A stretch of 64,000 nt of DNA, taken from Paractinoplanes polyasparticus (GTDB taxonomy: Bacteria; Actinomycetota; Actinomycetes; Mycobacteriales; Micromonosporaceae). The stretch is from assembly GCF_019710575.1 (NCBI RefSeq), contig NZ_JAHWFK010000062.1, forward strand, positions 22,596 through 86,595, read 5' to 3'. Of the stretch, positions 8,306-17,774 are shown piece by piece (position 1 is the first letter of the stretch; the number at the start of each line of letters is the position of its first letter). The notes below the pieces were generated by a model. That model saw only the letters and a list, made by a program, of their open reading frames with translations. It did no database searches and was not told the DNA's origin. The translations under genes and the position numbers were made by a program.

Positions 8306-9475
8306 ATGCGGCCGTTCCGGCAGTTCCTGCTCAAGCTGCACAGCCGTTGCAACCTTGCCTGCGACTACTGCTATGTCTACCGGCACGCCGACCAATCCTG
8401 GCGCACCCGCCCTCGGGTGATGTCCGAGGCGGTCATCTCGGCCGCCGCGCGGCGCATCGCCGAACACGTCCACGCCTGGCACCTCGACGCGGTCACCATC
8501 GTGCTGCACGGCGGTGAGCCGCTGCTGGCTGGAGTCGGCACCGTGCGCAAAGTCACCGGCGCGGTCCACGCCGCAGTCGGCCCCGCTGCGAAGGTAACCT
8601 TCGCGATTCAGACCAACGGGTTGTTGCTCGACGAGGCGATGCTCGACGCACTGCTCGACCTAGACATTCGCGTCGGCATCAGCCTGGACGGTGGCCGCGC
8701 CGAGCACGACCGGCACCGGAACTTCGCGTCCGGAGCTGGCAGTTTCGACGCGGTGGCCGCCGCCCTCAACCGGCTGCGCCACGACAGGTACCGGTCGCTG
8801 TACAGTGGGTTACTGTGCACGGTCGACGTCCGCAACGACCCGATCGACGTCTACGAGAGCCTACTCGCGTTTGAACCCCCGGCCCTGGACCTGCTACTAC
8901 CGCACGGCAACTGGACCAACCCGCCCCCGCGGCGAGCGCCGGGCGACCCGGGTACGCCGTACGGCGACTGGCTGGTCACGGTGTTCGACCGCTGGTACGA
9001 CGCGCCCGATCATCGCACGAACATCCGCCTGTTCACGGCAATCATCTCCCTGCTACTCAACCGGGCCAGCGGCTATGAGGCGGCGGGCCTGGACCCGGTG
9101 GACTACATCACCGTAGAAACCGACGGAAGCCTGGAACAGTCAGACGTGCTCAAAACCGTGGCCGAGGGAGCCGCCGCGACCGGTCTGAGCGTGTTCCGCA
9201 ATAGCTTCGACGAGGCGCTGCAGCACCCGGGCGTACAGGCCCGCCAGCAGGGACTAGCCGCGCTGAGCGCGGACTGCCGGGCGTGCCGGATCGTGCGGGT
9301 GTGCGGCGGTGGGCACTACGCCCACCGCTTTCGCGCGCCGGACGACTTTGCCAATCCCACCGTCTACTGCCCCGACCAGAAGCGCCTCATCGGCCACATC
9401 CGCGAACGAGTGTCCGCCGATCTCCGCCGTGCCGCCGAACGCCCGCCGACCGCGCCGGCCCGGTCACCCGCCTGA
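8306..9475 (+). CDS. fxsB: FxsB-family cyclophane-forming radical SAM/SPASM peptide maturase 2
   Basis: The 389-residue protein is paralogous to the enzyme at 1370. Shared features are the radical SAM motif CNLACDYCYVYRHADQSW (cluster cysteines at 15, 19 and 22), HGGEPLLAGVG, AIQTNGLLLDEA, the YITVETDGSLEQSDVLK segment, and a SPASM tail (CRACRIVRVCGGGHYAHRF...VYC). It begins a few residues earlier relative to the CxxxCxxC than copy 1. It lies directly behind precursor 2 and would crosslink its F-T-N segment (inference). Downstream it meets fxsT2 head-on across 480 bp. Confidence 0.92.
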   Translation: MRPFRQFLLKLHSRCNLACDYCYVYRHADQSWRTRPRVMSEAVISAAARRIAEHVHAWHLDAVTIVLHGGEPLLAGVGTVRKVTGAVHAAVGPAAKVTFAIQTNGLLLDEAMLDALLDLDIRVGISLDGGRAEHDRHRNFASGAGSFDAVAAALNRLRHDRYRSLYSGLLCTVDVRNDPIDVYESLLAFEPPALDLLLPHGNWTNPPPRRAPGDPGTPYGDWLVTVFDRWYDAPDHRTNIRLFTAIISLLLNRASGYEAAGLDPVDYITVETDGSLEQSDVLKTVAEGAAATGLSVFRNSFDEALQHPGVQARQQGLAALSADCRACRIVRVCGGGHYAHRFRAPDDFANPTVYCPDQKRLIGHIRERVSADLRRAAERPPTAPARSPA

Positions 9476-9955
9476 CCGCGTCGAGCCTGGGCGACCTGCT
9501 GTGAGTGGCAACGCCGGATTGAGGTCAGCCGGGTTCTGCGACGAGCAGTCGAGGACATTTGGGAGATTTGAAAGTCCGGTACTGCTTCTGCCGCCCGTTC
9601 TGACAGGTCCGTGGGTAGCATGAGGCCGCGCCGACCTGCTGACCGTCGCCGACTCGACACTCTGCGGGATAGCCGAGCTGGTCCAGGCGCGTGGGATCGC
9701 GGAAGGGCACCGCCGCCGTCAACCGGGCCGCTGCCGCTCTGGCCGGCCCTGTCGGCAATCTAGTGAACGCGGCGCTACGGGAAACAGGGACGTCCTTGCC
9801 TCATACCAGACACCGATGCACCCGCGAGTGCGCGCTCCGCAGTCCCGGGATCTGTCGCAGATCGCTTCGGCCAAGAGCAGGCCATCCGTGGCCTCAAGGC
9901 GCGAATTGGCGTGATGTTGAGTTTGATGCGGACCGATAATCGCAGCTGAGTCGTT
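9476..9955. other. intergenic stretch between convergent fxsB2 and fxsT2
   Basis: No gene is convincing here. Short frames on both strands lack ribosome sites, and neither F-E-S-P-V (plus) nor F-K-S-P-K (minus) is at a C terminus, so no extra precursor is supported. I saw no clear terminator hairpin. Confidence 0.5.
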
Positions 9956-12900
9956 TTAGATCTGCGGGGGATCGATATCGCAGTTCAGGCGGACCTGTTG
10001 TTCGACGGCCACAGTATTGAAGTGATCCGGGCCGAGCGCGGCACGGGAGCGTTCCAGGACCGCGCGTCGCAGCTGTGCTGCCGCCTCCTGGTGGCCGCTG
10101 GTGGCCAGGGTGATGGCGAGATTGTTCATCGCGGCTAAGGCGTCGGGGTGGTCGACGCCGACCGACGCTGCCAGCCGGTCGCATGCCTCCTGGTCGCTGT
10201 CGCGGGCCTGGTCGAGTTCACCGGCGTCGAACAGTTCGTTTCCGCGGTTGACCAAGCAGGCGAGCGTGTAGGGGTGGTCAGGGCCGAGGACTTCCTGAAA
10301 GCGAGCGATGACCTGGTCGCTGAAGTTTCGGGCGGCGTCGTTGCGGCCCAGTTTGCGCAGGAAGATCGACACATTGTTCTTGCAGGCGAGGGTGGACGGG
10401 TGGTCGGTGCCGAGACGGGCCTCGTAGCGGCCCAGGGCATCCTGGGAGGTTTCCAGCGCCTGTTGGTCGTCCCCCTGCGCTGACTGCACGCTTGCCAGGT
10501 CGTTGAGGCAGGCGAGGGTTTCCGGATGGCTGCGGCCCAGGCGCCGTTCCAGGGCCGGCATGGTTTCCTGGGTGAGCTGGCGGGCCTCCGCCAGGTTCCC
10601 GGTCTTGCGCAGGGTCACCGCAAGAGCGCGGGCCACGGCCAGGGTGTCGCGGTGACCGGCGCCCATCAACTTCGTGGACAGGGTGAGGACCGTCTGGAGC
10701 AGTTCCTGAGACGCGGCGAATCGGCCCAGGTCCCGGTAGGCGCTGCCGAGGACCGCACCCATGCGAATGCTGAATGGTGAACTCGGCCAGACCCGGTGGG
10801 ACACCTCGTAGGCGCTTTCGGAGATCTCGGCGGCCCCAGCGAAGTCGCCGTTGAACCGCAGAGACAGGGCCAGGTTGTTCATTGCGAAGACGGTCCGGCG
10901 CGCCTCCGGGTGCAGCACTTGCCGGGCCAGGTCCAGGGCCGCGTCGTCCAGCTCCAGGGCTTCCCGGTAGCGGCCCAGGCCTTTGAGGTCGGCAGCCTGC
11001 CCGCTAAGGCTCATCACGACGTATGCGTGTCGTGACCCGACGGTCGCCAGCAGCTGCTGGTGCACCTCGCCGTCGATGGTGAGGGCCTCTGTCAGTTTGG
11101 CCTGGGATCGGATCGGGTTGGCTATGTGCAGGCGCAGCCACAGGGTGGTGAGGTCGTCGTCCTGTCCGGTGCGGCGCCACGCGGCCAGCGCCCGCTCGCC
11201 GAGGCCCTGGCTCTCTAACAGGTCGCTGAGGTTCCACAGGTAGCGGACCATGTCGATGACCAGTTGCCGAACGGCAGGCACGGTCGAGCGCAGCGTGCCG
11301 GTCGGTTCAAGATGGGGGCGAATCTGCCGGTAGACCGGCCAGTTCTCCGGCTCGTCGGGTTCCTTGGGGTTCGCCGCCGCCAACACGTCGTGCACGTCGC
11401 GTTCGGTCTGCGCCTGGGCTTCGGGTGTCATCCCGGAGCGGATTACTGTCTGTACGAGGCGGTGCATTTCGATGGCGTTGTGCCCGGCGTCGAAACGGGC
11501 CAGCGCGTAGCGGCCGATCTCGCGGACGACCTGGCCGATCAACAGTGGGTCCTGCAACGCAGGGTCGTAGACTTGGAGCAGTTCCAGGAAACGTCCGCTG
11601 TAGATCAGTCGCATGGGGATCGGTTCGGGTGCGAAGAACGCGCACACCTCCAACAGGCGGGCGGCGGCGGGCATGTCGGCGCGGATCCGTTCCAGCGACA
11701 CCCGCCAGGTGCCGGCAGCGGTCTGCTCGAAGGCGGACGCGGTGCCGTCACTGAGCACCTGCGGCAGATCAGTCTCCAGCAGCGCAGCGTAGTCGCTGAC
11801 GGGCATCCCGGTCGCGGCCAGCCAGGCGCCAGCCTGCTCGATCACCAGTGGCAGATCGCCGAGGCGTTCGGCGAGCAGCGCGGCGTCGGCTTCGGGCATC
11901 TCCGGGACGAGTCGGCGCATCAGTTCGATGCTCTCTGCCCGGGTGAACACGAGGACCTCGACTGCGGTGGTGTGCCGGCCCCAGGCTTGGTTGCGGGTGG
12001 TGAGCAATACGTGTCCCGGGCCGGAGGGCAGGTAGGGGCGAATCTCATCGGGAAGGTCGACGTTGTCGAAGACCAGCAGCCAGCGCCGGTAGGGTTCACC
12101 GCGGCGCAAGGCGTCCAGGACCGCCTCGACCCGTTCAGTGACGCTCTCGGCGTCTGGCAGTCCCAGCAGCTCGGCGAGTTCGGCCAGGGAGGCGCGGACC
12201 AGGCTGGGTTGTTCGGCGGGGATCCACCAGACGAGGTCATAGTCGGCGGCGAAGCGGTGCACGTACTCGAGGGCGACCTGGGTCTTTCCGGCGCCGCTGA
12301 GGCCGTGCAGGGTTTGCGGGACGGCGGGGGTGCCGCCGATCGGCAGCCGGTCGCGCAGATTTTCCAACAGCAGAGTGCGGCCGGTAAAGGTGGGGTTGCG
12401 TTGCGGCGGGTTCCAGACCGGTGGAGTGCTGGTCGGGAATCGTGGGCCGGAGCGGAGCCCGGCACGTTCGGGTGCAGCTCCGGAGCGTTCGACGGCGTCT
12501 AGCAGGACCTGCCGGGCCTGGTCCTCGGCCAGGTTGAACAGGTCGAGTTCCCGGACCGCCCGGTCGCCGGCATGTAAGGCCGGCAGCCGACTGTTGTCGA
12601 TGCGCAGCCGAACCAAGCTGCCCGCGATCCAGTCTCGGTCGGTGGCCCACCGCCACACCCACTCCGCCTGCGCCGAGCGTAGGTAGCCGCGCGAGTAGAC
12701 GACCATCAGGCGGGTGCCGGGTTCCTGGAGGATGTCCAGTCCGCGGGCCGTGTCGGTAAGGGATCCGGTGAGGTCGACCTCCTGGAGCGTCGTAGGCAAG
12801 CCGGCGCGTTCAAGTTCGGCGGCGATCCAGTCTGCCCACGTACGGTCGATCGCGGCGAAGCTGATCACGGTGCGGGCGTTGTCGGAGGGTTTCTGCCTTT

Positions 12901-13876
12901 CGTATAGGGACAGCCACTGCCGCCGTTCGCGTTCGTCGAGTGCCGGGAACTCGGTGACCTGCCCGCCGGTGATGATGGTGGTGAGCCGTTCGAATGAGGA
13001 AAGCAAGGAGTGTTCCTGCCGGGCGCGTTCGCCGAAGGTGGCCAGGATCTCCTCGTAGGCGAAGAAGGGTTTGTAAGGGACCTCGACGTTGCCCCAGTAG
13101 TCGAGGGCCTGTTCGGTGGTCATTTCGAGGAACGGGGCAAACCGCAGGCGGGCGTGATCGCGTCCGGTTTCCAGTTTGAGCAGCTCGGCGTCCTCGACGC
13201 GCATCGGGACCGGCAGGATCCGCACCGGTCGCCGGCTGCTCAGCCGCCGGATGGATTCGGCGACGGCGACCGCGCCGTCGATGCTCTGTTCGTTGAGGGT
13301 GAAGCAGTTGATTACCGTGTCGGGCAGGGTGACCGTGCACATGCCGGCGGAGTCGCTGAGCCCGGTGCGGCTGTCGATCAGGACGTAATCGTAGCGGCGT
13401 GCCATGTTCTCGCGCAGTTCCGTGAGGAACTGTTCGCCGCCGAGTTGGTCGTAGAAGGTGGGCCAGTCGAAGGTGCTCACGGCGCTGGAGTAGGCCGGGT
13501 TCTGCTGGCCAGCGGGCAAGAGGTCGATCAGGCCGCCGCCGGGGAACCGCCAGCTGAGGGAGACGGCTTCGCGTTCGACGTCGGCATAGCGACCCAGGTT
13601 GGGGTCGCCGGGCTCGACGACGGCCCCGGCGGCGAAGTCGCGGATCATGTCGATCACGCCGCGTGAGTGGCGCAGCTTCTTGTCCAACAGGAACGGCCGG
13701 AAGTAATGGTGCAGACCGGGTGATTCCAGGTCCCAGTCGACGGCGAGAACCCGCAGTCCGTTGGCGGCCAGGATCCAGGCCGTGTTGGCGACCGCCATCG
13801 TCCGGCCGGTTCCCCCCTTGAAGGAATAGAACGTCACGATCCGGCCGTTACCGTGGCCGTTCGGCTCGGCATCCAT
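9956..13876 (-). CDS. fxsT: FxsT, MinD/TIR-like/NB-ARC/TPR protein of the FxS locus, copy 2
   Basis: The 1306-residue protein has the same architecture as copy 1. It has a MinD-like ATPase with P-loop KGGTGRT at 20-26, DWDLESPGLHHYF and YVLIDSRTGLSD. A TIR-like segment (TVISFAAIDRTWADWIAAEL) begins near 335. The NB-ARC-like NTPase has Walker A GLSGAGKTQ near 523 and Walker B RWLLVFDN. About ten TPR-like units follow (GRSHPETLACLNDLA, GTDHPSTLACKNN and similar). The start is 30 bases after the fxsC2 stop, behind AAGGGAGA. It is clearly diverged from copy 1 in sequence, so the two are old paralogues rather than a recent tandem copy. Confidence 0.88.
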   Translation of the reverse strand: MDAEPNGHGNGRIVTFYSFKGGTGRTMAVANTAWILAANGLRVLAVDWDLESPGLHHYFRPFLLDKKLRHSRGVIDMIRDFAAGAVVEPGDPNLGRYADVEREAVSLSWRFPGGGLIDLLPAGQQNPAYSSAVSTFDWPTFYDQLGGEQFLTELRENMARRYDYVLIDSRTGLSDSAGMCTVTLPDTVINCFTLNEQSIDGAVAVAESIRRLSSRRPVRILPVPMRVEDAELLKLETGRDHARLRFAPFLEMTTEQALDYWGNVEVPYKPFFAYEEILATFGERARQEHSLLSSFERLTTIITGGQVTEFPALDERERRQWLSLYERQKPSDNARTVISFAAIDRTWADWIAAELERAGLPTTLQEVDLTGSLTDTARGLDILQEPGTRLMVVYSRGYLRSAQAEWVWRWATDRDWIAGSLVRLRIDNSRLPALHAGDRAVRELDLFNLAEDQARQVLLDAVERSGAAPERAGLRSGPRFPTSTPPVWNPPQRNPTFTGRTLLLENLRDRLPIGGTPAVPQTLHGLSGAGKTQVALEYVHRFAADYDLVWWIPAEQPSLVRASLAELAELLGLPDAESVTERVEAVLDALRRGEPYRRWLLVFDNVDLPDEIRPYLPSGPGHVLLTTRNQAWGRHTTAVEVLVFTRAESIELMRRLVPEMPEADAALLAERLGDLPLVIEQAGAWLAATGMPVSDYAALLETDLPQVLSDGTASAFEQTAAGTWRVSLERIRADMPAAARLLEVCAFFAPEPIPMRLIYSGRFLELLQVYDPALQDPLLIGQVVREIGRYALARFDAGHNAIEMHRLVQTVIRSGMTPEAQAQTERDVHDVLAAANPKEPDEPENWPVYRQIRPHLEPTGTLRSTVPAVRQLVIDMVRYLWNLSDLLESQGLGERALAAWRRTGQDDDLTTLWLRLHIANPIRSQAKLTEALTIDGEVHQQLLATVGSRHAYVVMSLSGQAADLKGLGRYREALELDDAALDLARQVLHPEARRTVFAMNNLALSLRFNGDFAGAAEISESAYEVSHRVWPSSPFSIRMGAVLGSAYRDLGRFAASQELLQTVLTLSTKLMGAGHRDTLAVARALAVTLRKTGNLAEARQLTQETMPALERRLGRSHPETLACLNDLASVQSAQGDDQQALETSQDALGRYEARLGTDHPSTLACKNNVSIFLRKLGRNDAARNFSDQVIARFQEVLGPDHPYTLACLVNRGNELFDAGELDQARDSDQEACDRLAASVGVDHPDALAAMNNLAITLATSGHQEAAAQLRRAVLERSRAALGPDHFNTVAVEQQVRLNCDIDPPQI

Positions 13877-13906
13877 AATCGATCTCCCTTCGGTGTCGGG
13901 CAGGGG

Positions 13907-15139
13907 TCAGGGGCCGCGGAGAATGGGACGTTCGCCGTGGTTGGTGGTGGTACTCCGGCGAGCGGAACCGGTCCGCAGGACTCGGTTGCGGGAGCGTTCC
14001 AGTACAACGCCCAGGTCGGCGTCGAACGACTGTGGGCTCAGGATCACGCTGCGGAAGGTCACGTCCGAGCGGGCGTGCATGCGCTGGAAGAACACCTCGC
14101 TGAGGGTGGCCAGCAGCCGGTCGAGGTGGGTGTGGGTCTGCTCATCGCCGTCGTTGGCGGTGACCAGCACTGGGGCGAAGCTCGGCGTCGTACTGTCGGT
14201 GTCGAATTGAGCTAGAAGGCTGCGGTGGCGGAGGACGCCCGTGATCCACAAGTCGATCAGCAGGATCACGATCCGTTCGCCGGTGCCGTTCTCGTCGATG
14301 CGGGTGTGCACCGTGTCCAGGTCGGTGATCACCGAATGGAACTGGTGTTCCAGGGCGACCGCTTGGGCACGGTCGGCGATCGGTGCGTCGACGGTCGGGC
14401 GGAACGGCGCCCAGTGCCGGGGTTCGTTGCCATAGAACCGCGGGTCCCGGGTGACGCCCGGCAGCAATTGCCAGGCCAGGTCGGCCAGGGCCGGCGCGGC
14501 GACCACGAACTCGACCCGGCTTGCCGGCGAGGTCACTGCGGGCGGGCGCGGGTCGTCGAGGAACGCGCTACGGACCTGGTGGAACGATGTGACGGCGCGG
14601 GAGCCGGGCATCGGCTGGCCGGAGTGCGCGCAGGCCACGATCTGCCGGGCGAGCCGGTCGAGCAGTTCCAGGTAGTCGTCGCGGTGCCGGGTGAGCCGCA
14701 TCATTTGGCGCAGTCCGCCCCGGTCGTAAACATCGGGCATGCCATGGTTCAAGTACTGCCGGGCAACGACCGTGTGCGGCAGTTGTGTTGGCGGCAGCCA
14801 CAGCAGTGGCAGCAGCGGTGGCGGGTGGGCCAGCGGGCCGCGGTCCTCGAGGGTGCGCAGCCGGTCGTCGAACACGGCCCATTCCCGGCCGCAGGCTTCG
14901 CTAATCAGATAACGCGGTGAGATCAGAGCGACGAACGTGCGGCAGGTGTCGAGAGCGGTCATCAATGCTTGCGACCAACGTTCCCCGACGGGCATCTCCA
15001 TGTCGAGGAATCCGACAGCGCGGTTGGCGGGCAGTCCGGCGTGGGAGCGCACCTCGGCGGACAGGTTGTCGAAGAACTGATTGACCCAGTGCTGGTCGTC
15101 GCCGCGTGCGTAGCTGAGGAAGAAGTAATAGTCGACCAA
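13907..15139 (-). CDS. fxsC: FxsC, TIR-like protein 2
   Basis: The 410-residue protein begins VDYYFFLSYARGDDQHWVNQFF, a TIR-like first strand and loop. It continues with VGFLDMEMPVGERW and CRTFVALISPRYLISEACGREW. This copy keeps an acidic residue (CGREW) where fxsC1 has CGRRW. The C-terminal half (EFVVAAPALADLAW ... FYGNEPRHWAPFRP ... IVILLIDLW) matches the second domain of copy 1, and the tail RPILRGP is nearly the same. The start appears to be TTG at 15139, with a G-rich GGGGGCCC upstream. It forms a two-gene operon with fxsT2. Confidence 0.82.
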   Translation of the reverse strand: MVDYYFFLSYARGDDQHWVNQFFDNLSAEVRSHAGLPANRAVGFLDMEMPVGERWSQALMTALDTCRTFVALISPRYLISEACGREWAVFDDRLRTLEDRGPLAHPPPLLPLLWLPPTQLPHTVVARQYLNHGMPDVYDRGGLRQMMRLTRHRDDYLELLDRLARQIVACAHSGQPMPGSRAVTSFHQVRSAFLDDPRPPAVTSPASRVEFVVAAPALADLAWQLLPGVTRDPRFYGNEPRHWAPFRPTVDAPIADRAQAVALEHQFHSVITDLDTVHTRIDENGTGERIVILLIDLWITGVLRHRSLLAQFDTDSTTPSFAPVLVTANDGDEQTHTHLDRLLATLSEVFFQRMHARSDVTFRSVILSPQSFDADLGVVLERSRNRVLRTGSARRSTTTNHGERPILRGP

Positions 15140-15574
15140 TCAGGGCCCCCAGCGTCGCGGCACAAACGACGGTCCTCATCGGGCGGTGGCACGCACCGGC
15201 TATTGACTCCGTTCGCCGCCCGGCAGGGTCGCTACGAGGAGTATATAGCCGATGACTCAGCGGTGGGCTGCCTGCATATCGGCTTCCATCGATTGGATCT
15301 TCTACCGCAAGGACGGCACTACGCCAGCACATCCTGGATTGCCTGCTGGATGCCTGGCTGCCAGCGCCGACGGCCGCGAGTGGCCGAGGGCGCGGTGCTC
15401 CGCGGCGTTCTGAGCATGTGGCGTGTGGGACCCGGCATCAGCCCGACTGATGCCGGTCTACACCCGGCAGCTAAAGCTGGCGCCGAAAGCCCGAGCGCGT
15501 CATCGGTCGCGGAGCTTTACGACTGCACAGTGTGGCGAGCTGGTCCATGATCGACTGAGTGGTATATTTCGGGC
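15140..15574. other. divergent upstream region of fxsC2
   Basis: No gene is convincing here. The stretch must hold the promoter of fxsC2-fxsT2 on the minus strand and the upstream region of the small gene at 15575. An A/T-rich GGTATATTT at 15560-15568 could be a -10 element for the latter. No clear palindrome was seen. Confidence 0.4.
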
Positions 15575-15886
15575 ATGGCATTCGAGACCCGGCGCAGTGT
15601 GGCGCGGGTGTTGCCTGTTCTTGTGGTCATGGTCCTGGCGCTGTACGGCGTCTCGCAGGGCCTGGCCGTTTCTGGTGTCGCCGGATCCGCCCGCAGCTCC
15701 GTGGCCTCGGCCACGCATCACGCCGTAGCGTCGACTGCTACCGCGCCTGCGGACGTTGAGCTGGACCGTTGCACCGCAACCTGTTCTGCTGCCGAGCCCG
15801 GCGTTGCCGACCGCTCACTGCCTCTGTCCGACCAGTTCGCCGCGGCTGCCCGCAGTTCCCGCGCCCCGCCGTTCGTCGTCGCCTGA
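15575..15886 (+). CDS. small hypothetical protein with an N-terminal hydrophobic segment
   Basis: This encodes 103 residues with a signal-like start: MAFETRRSVAR, then the hydrophobic stretch VLPVLVVMVLALYGVSQGLAV at 12-32. An Ala/Ser-rich stretch and a pair of cysteines (CTATC) follow. It is probably exported or membrane-anchored. I see no strong ribosome site. No family is recognised. Confidence 0.45.
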   Translation: MAFETRRSVARVLPVLVVMVLALYGVSQGLAVSGVAGSARSSVASATHHAVASTATAPADVELDRCTATCSAAEPGVADRSLPLSDQFAAAARSSRAPPFVVA

Positions 15887-15973
15887 CCGCCGCCCGCGCC
15901 CCGCGCCGCGGCGGTCGCAGCACGTCGTCCGGGCCCCCGCGACGGCGATCGACGAGGCGGATGGACTGCTGTT

Positions 15974-16792
15974 GTGAACGTGGTTGCGGAAATGCTGCTG
16001 ACCGAACCCACGCCGCTGGTGATCTGGGGAAGCCTGCTCGTCATGACGGTGCCGGCTGTGTTGTTGCTGGGCAGCCCTCATGTCCTGCGCGAGCCGGGGC
16101 GCGCCTTGCGGGACCTGTTCGCCGCGTTGCACCGGGCACGGCCGGCGCGTTCCTCATCACGGTCGCAGAAGGCCTTGGACGCCGTCAGGTTCGCGGCGGA
16201 GGTGCAGGTCGCGGCCGACCGGGCGGCCGTCGCCGCCGGCCAGTGGCGGCAGCGGTGGGAGCAGGCCGAGGAGCAGCAGGCCGCGGACTGGCAGGCGTGG
16301 CTCGATGCCGACGCGCGGCTGCGCGACAGCCTGGCCGCGGCCGCGTTCCGGTCACCGTGGCCGACGGGGACCTGCGCGGAGTACGCGGCTCGGGAGCGTT
16401 TCCTGCACCGGGTGGTAGCGGCCGCGGTGGAGCGGGGCGACCTGCCCGCCGCGGCGATGGTCGATGCCCTGGCCGGCCGCCAGGGCTGGGACGCTCGCCT
16501 GCACCCGGTCGAGCAGCAGCTGGTCATCAACCGCGCCGCCGCGGCCTATCGGCGCCGCCGCTACGAGCTGTCCGCCCAAGCCGAACAGGACGCCTGGCGT
16601 TACGCCGGCTCAGCCGTCCAGGCTGCTGACACCCTCCGGCGTACGGCTCGAGAAGCCGCCACCCGCGCCGCCGCCCGACGTCCGCTGCTGTCCACCGGAG
16701 CCACCGGCCGCCGCCGCCGCACCCGGCTGGTCCCCGGACCAGCCATGGCCGCTGTCCGGCAGACCCAGTGGCTGGTTCTGACAATGCGTTGA
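15974..16792 (+). CDS. hypothetical membrane-anchored coiled-coil protein
   Basis: The 272-residue product (GTG start) has one N-terminal membrane segment (LVIWGSLLVMTVPAVLLL). A long Ala/Gln/Arg-rich helical region follows, with coiled-coil character between about residues 60 and 120 (VAADRAAVAAGQWRQRW). A central piece with FRSPWPTG and RERFLHRVV and an Arg-rich tail complete it. The protein probably faces the cytoplasm. It does not resemble a family I can name. It starts 87 bp after the small hydrophobic gene on the same strand and could share its transcript. Confidence 0.55.
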   Translation: MNVVAEMLLTEPTPLVIWGSLLVMTVPAVLLLGSPHVLREPGRALRDLFAALHRARPARSSSRSQKALDAVRFAAEVQVAADRAAVAAGQWRQRWEQAEEQQAADWQAWLDADARLRDSLAAAAFRSPWPTGTCAEYAARERFLHRVVAAAVERGDLPAAAMVDALAGRQGWDARLHPVEQQLVINRAAAAYRRRRYELSAQAEQDAWRYAGSAVQAADTLRRTAREAATRAAARRPLLSTGATGRRRRTRLVPGPAMAAVRQTQWLVLTMR

Positions 16793-17004
16793 CATACGGT
16801 GCCGTGACTGAGACGCGTCTGGCGCCGCAGGCCAGCCATGCCTGCGGTCGGCTCGGTTTCCCGCCTGCGGCGCTGGCTGTGGCTGGTGCTGCTGTACAGC
16901 AGCTGCTGGATGAGTTGTCGGGCCTACGGCCGATACTGGACTTCCTCGGGTACGTCACGCGCGGAGGGCGTCGAAGCCGCCGGCGGGCGGACCGTGGCCG
17001 TGGC

Positions 17005-17281
17005 CGCGGCCGTGCAGGACGGTGTCTTCTCACTACCGGGCGGATCGTTCCGGGGCGGTGATGCGGCGTGGGTCGACCTTGCGGGCATAGTCGACGGCGG
17101 CGCCGTAGTCACTGAGCTTGCGGCGATGTTGATCCGGCAGACCGCGATTTCAGTGTTGTTGAAATGAACAACGTCGGCGCGTGGAGCTAGGCGGAGGTCC
17201 CATCCTCAGAATGGCAGTGGTGCGCCTCGACGCTGCAGAGCACGGCCCGCCGCGACAACTGTGAGCAGCCACGAGAGCGTG
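17005..17281. repeat. dispersed repeat, copy A (relic of an unknown gene)
   Basis: This stretch matches 43075-43362 nearly base for base, roughly 85-90% by eye, with small indels. One indel is a 9-base gap in this copy near 17227. Read on the minus strand, both copies encode pieces such as SQLSRRAV.CSVE, HHCHSEDGT and DYGAA.DYAR split over frames. Both therefore look like decayed copies of one gene that I do not recognise. Copy A overlaps the end of the minus-strand gene at 17187. Confidence 0.7.
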
Positions 17282-17774
17282 CTTGATGGCCGGCTCGCGG
17301 CGCAGCTCCCACCACTCGTGTGGGTCGATTTCCGGGCTCACGGCTGACGCCGGACAGGCCGGTACGGCGCCAGCCGTCGGCTTCATGCAGCGGGATCGGT
17401 TCGGCGAAAAGGTAGGTCAGCATGGGAAAGGTGCTGGTCGTGACCAGCGTGGCGTGACGATGCCGGTAGGCCTCTTTATACAGACCCCATTGGCGCCCGG
17501 GACCACGGCGCTCGTAGTTGTCCGAGCAGAGCAAAACCGGCTCCCCGCCGACGTGCTGCACGGTGCCGGCGGCCCACGCCGCCGGGATCTGCCGGTCGTT
17601 CTGTCGGGCGAGGACCACGGTCCACACCTTGCCGGGGATCTCCTCAAACCTGTGCTCGGCGTCAGCCCACATCCGGCTCCGCAGGTGGACGTCGTCCCGG
17701 ATCTGGCCGAGCACCTGCTCGTAGCGCTCATCACCGAGGGACAGGTTGAGCACCTCGTAGCGCGCCGTCGTCAT
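17187..17774 (-). CDS. hypothetical protein, C terminus probably frameshifted
   Basis: The 195-residue frame starts MTTARYEVLNLSLGDERYEQV. It has a plausible globular N-terminal 140 residues (WTVVLARQNDRQIPAAWAAG, EPVLLCSDNYERRGPGR, TFPMLTYLFAEPIPLHEADG), perhaps an acetyltransferase- or ADP-ribosyl-like fold, but no motif is decisive. After residue 140 the composition changes. A different frame continues more naturally with EIDPHEWWELRREPAIKHAL, and the present tail runs into repeat copy A. I infer a frameshift near 17340. It overlaps the upstream gene by four bases (ATGA) and is the third gene of the operon led by the 18837 gene. Confidence 0.6.
   Translation of the reverse strand: MTTARYEVLNLSLGDERYEQVLGQIRDDVHLRSRMWADAEHRFEEIPGKVWTVVLARQNDRQIPAAWAAGTVQHVGGEPVLLCSDNYERRGPGRQWGLYKEAYRHRHATLVTTSTFPMLTYLFAEPIPLHEADGWRRTGLSGVSREPGNRPTRVVGAAPRAGHQARSRGCSQLSRRAVLCSVEAHHCHSEDGTSA

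Noticed and set aside
9476..9955. Short frames containing F-E-S-P-V and F-K-S-P-K that might be extra FxS precursors
   Set aside because: Neither motif is at a C terminus, there is no ribosome site, and the frames overlap in opposite directions.
16838..17167. A 109-residue plus-strand frame ending in repeat copy A
   Set aside because: The repeat makes sense as a relic on the minus strand, and the frame's composition is not protein-like.
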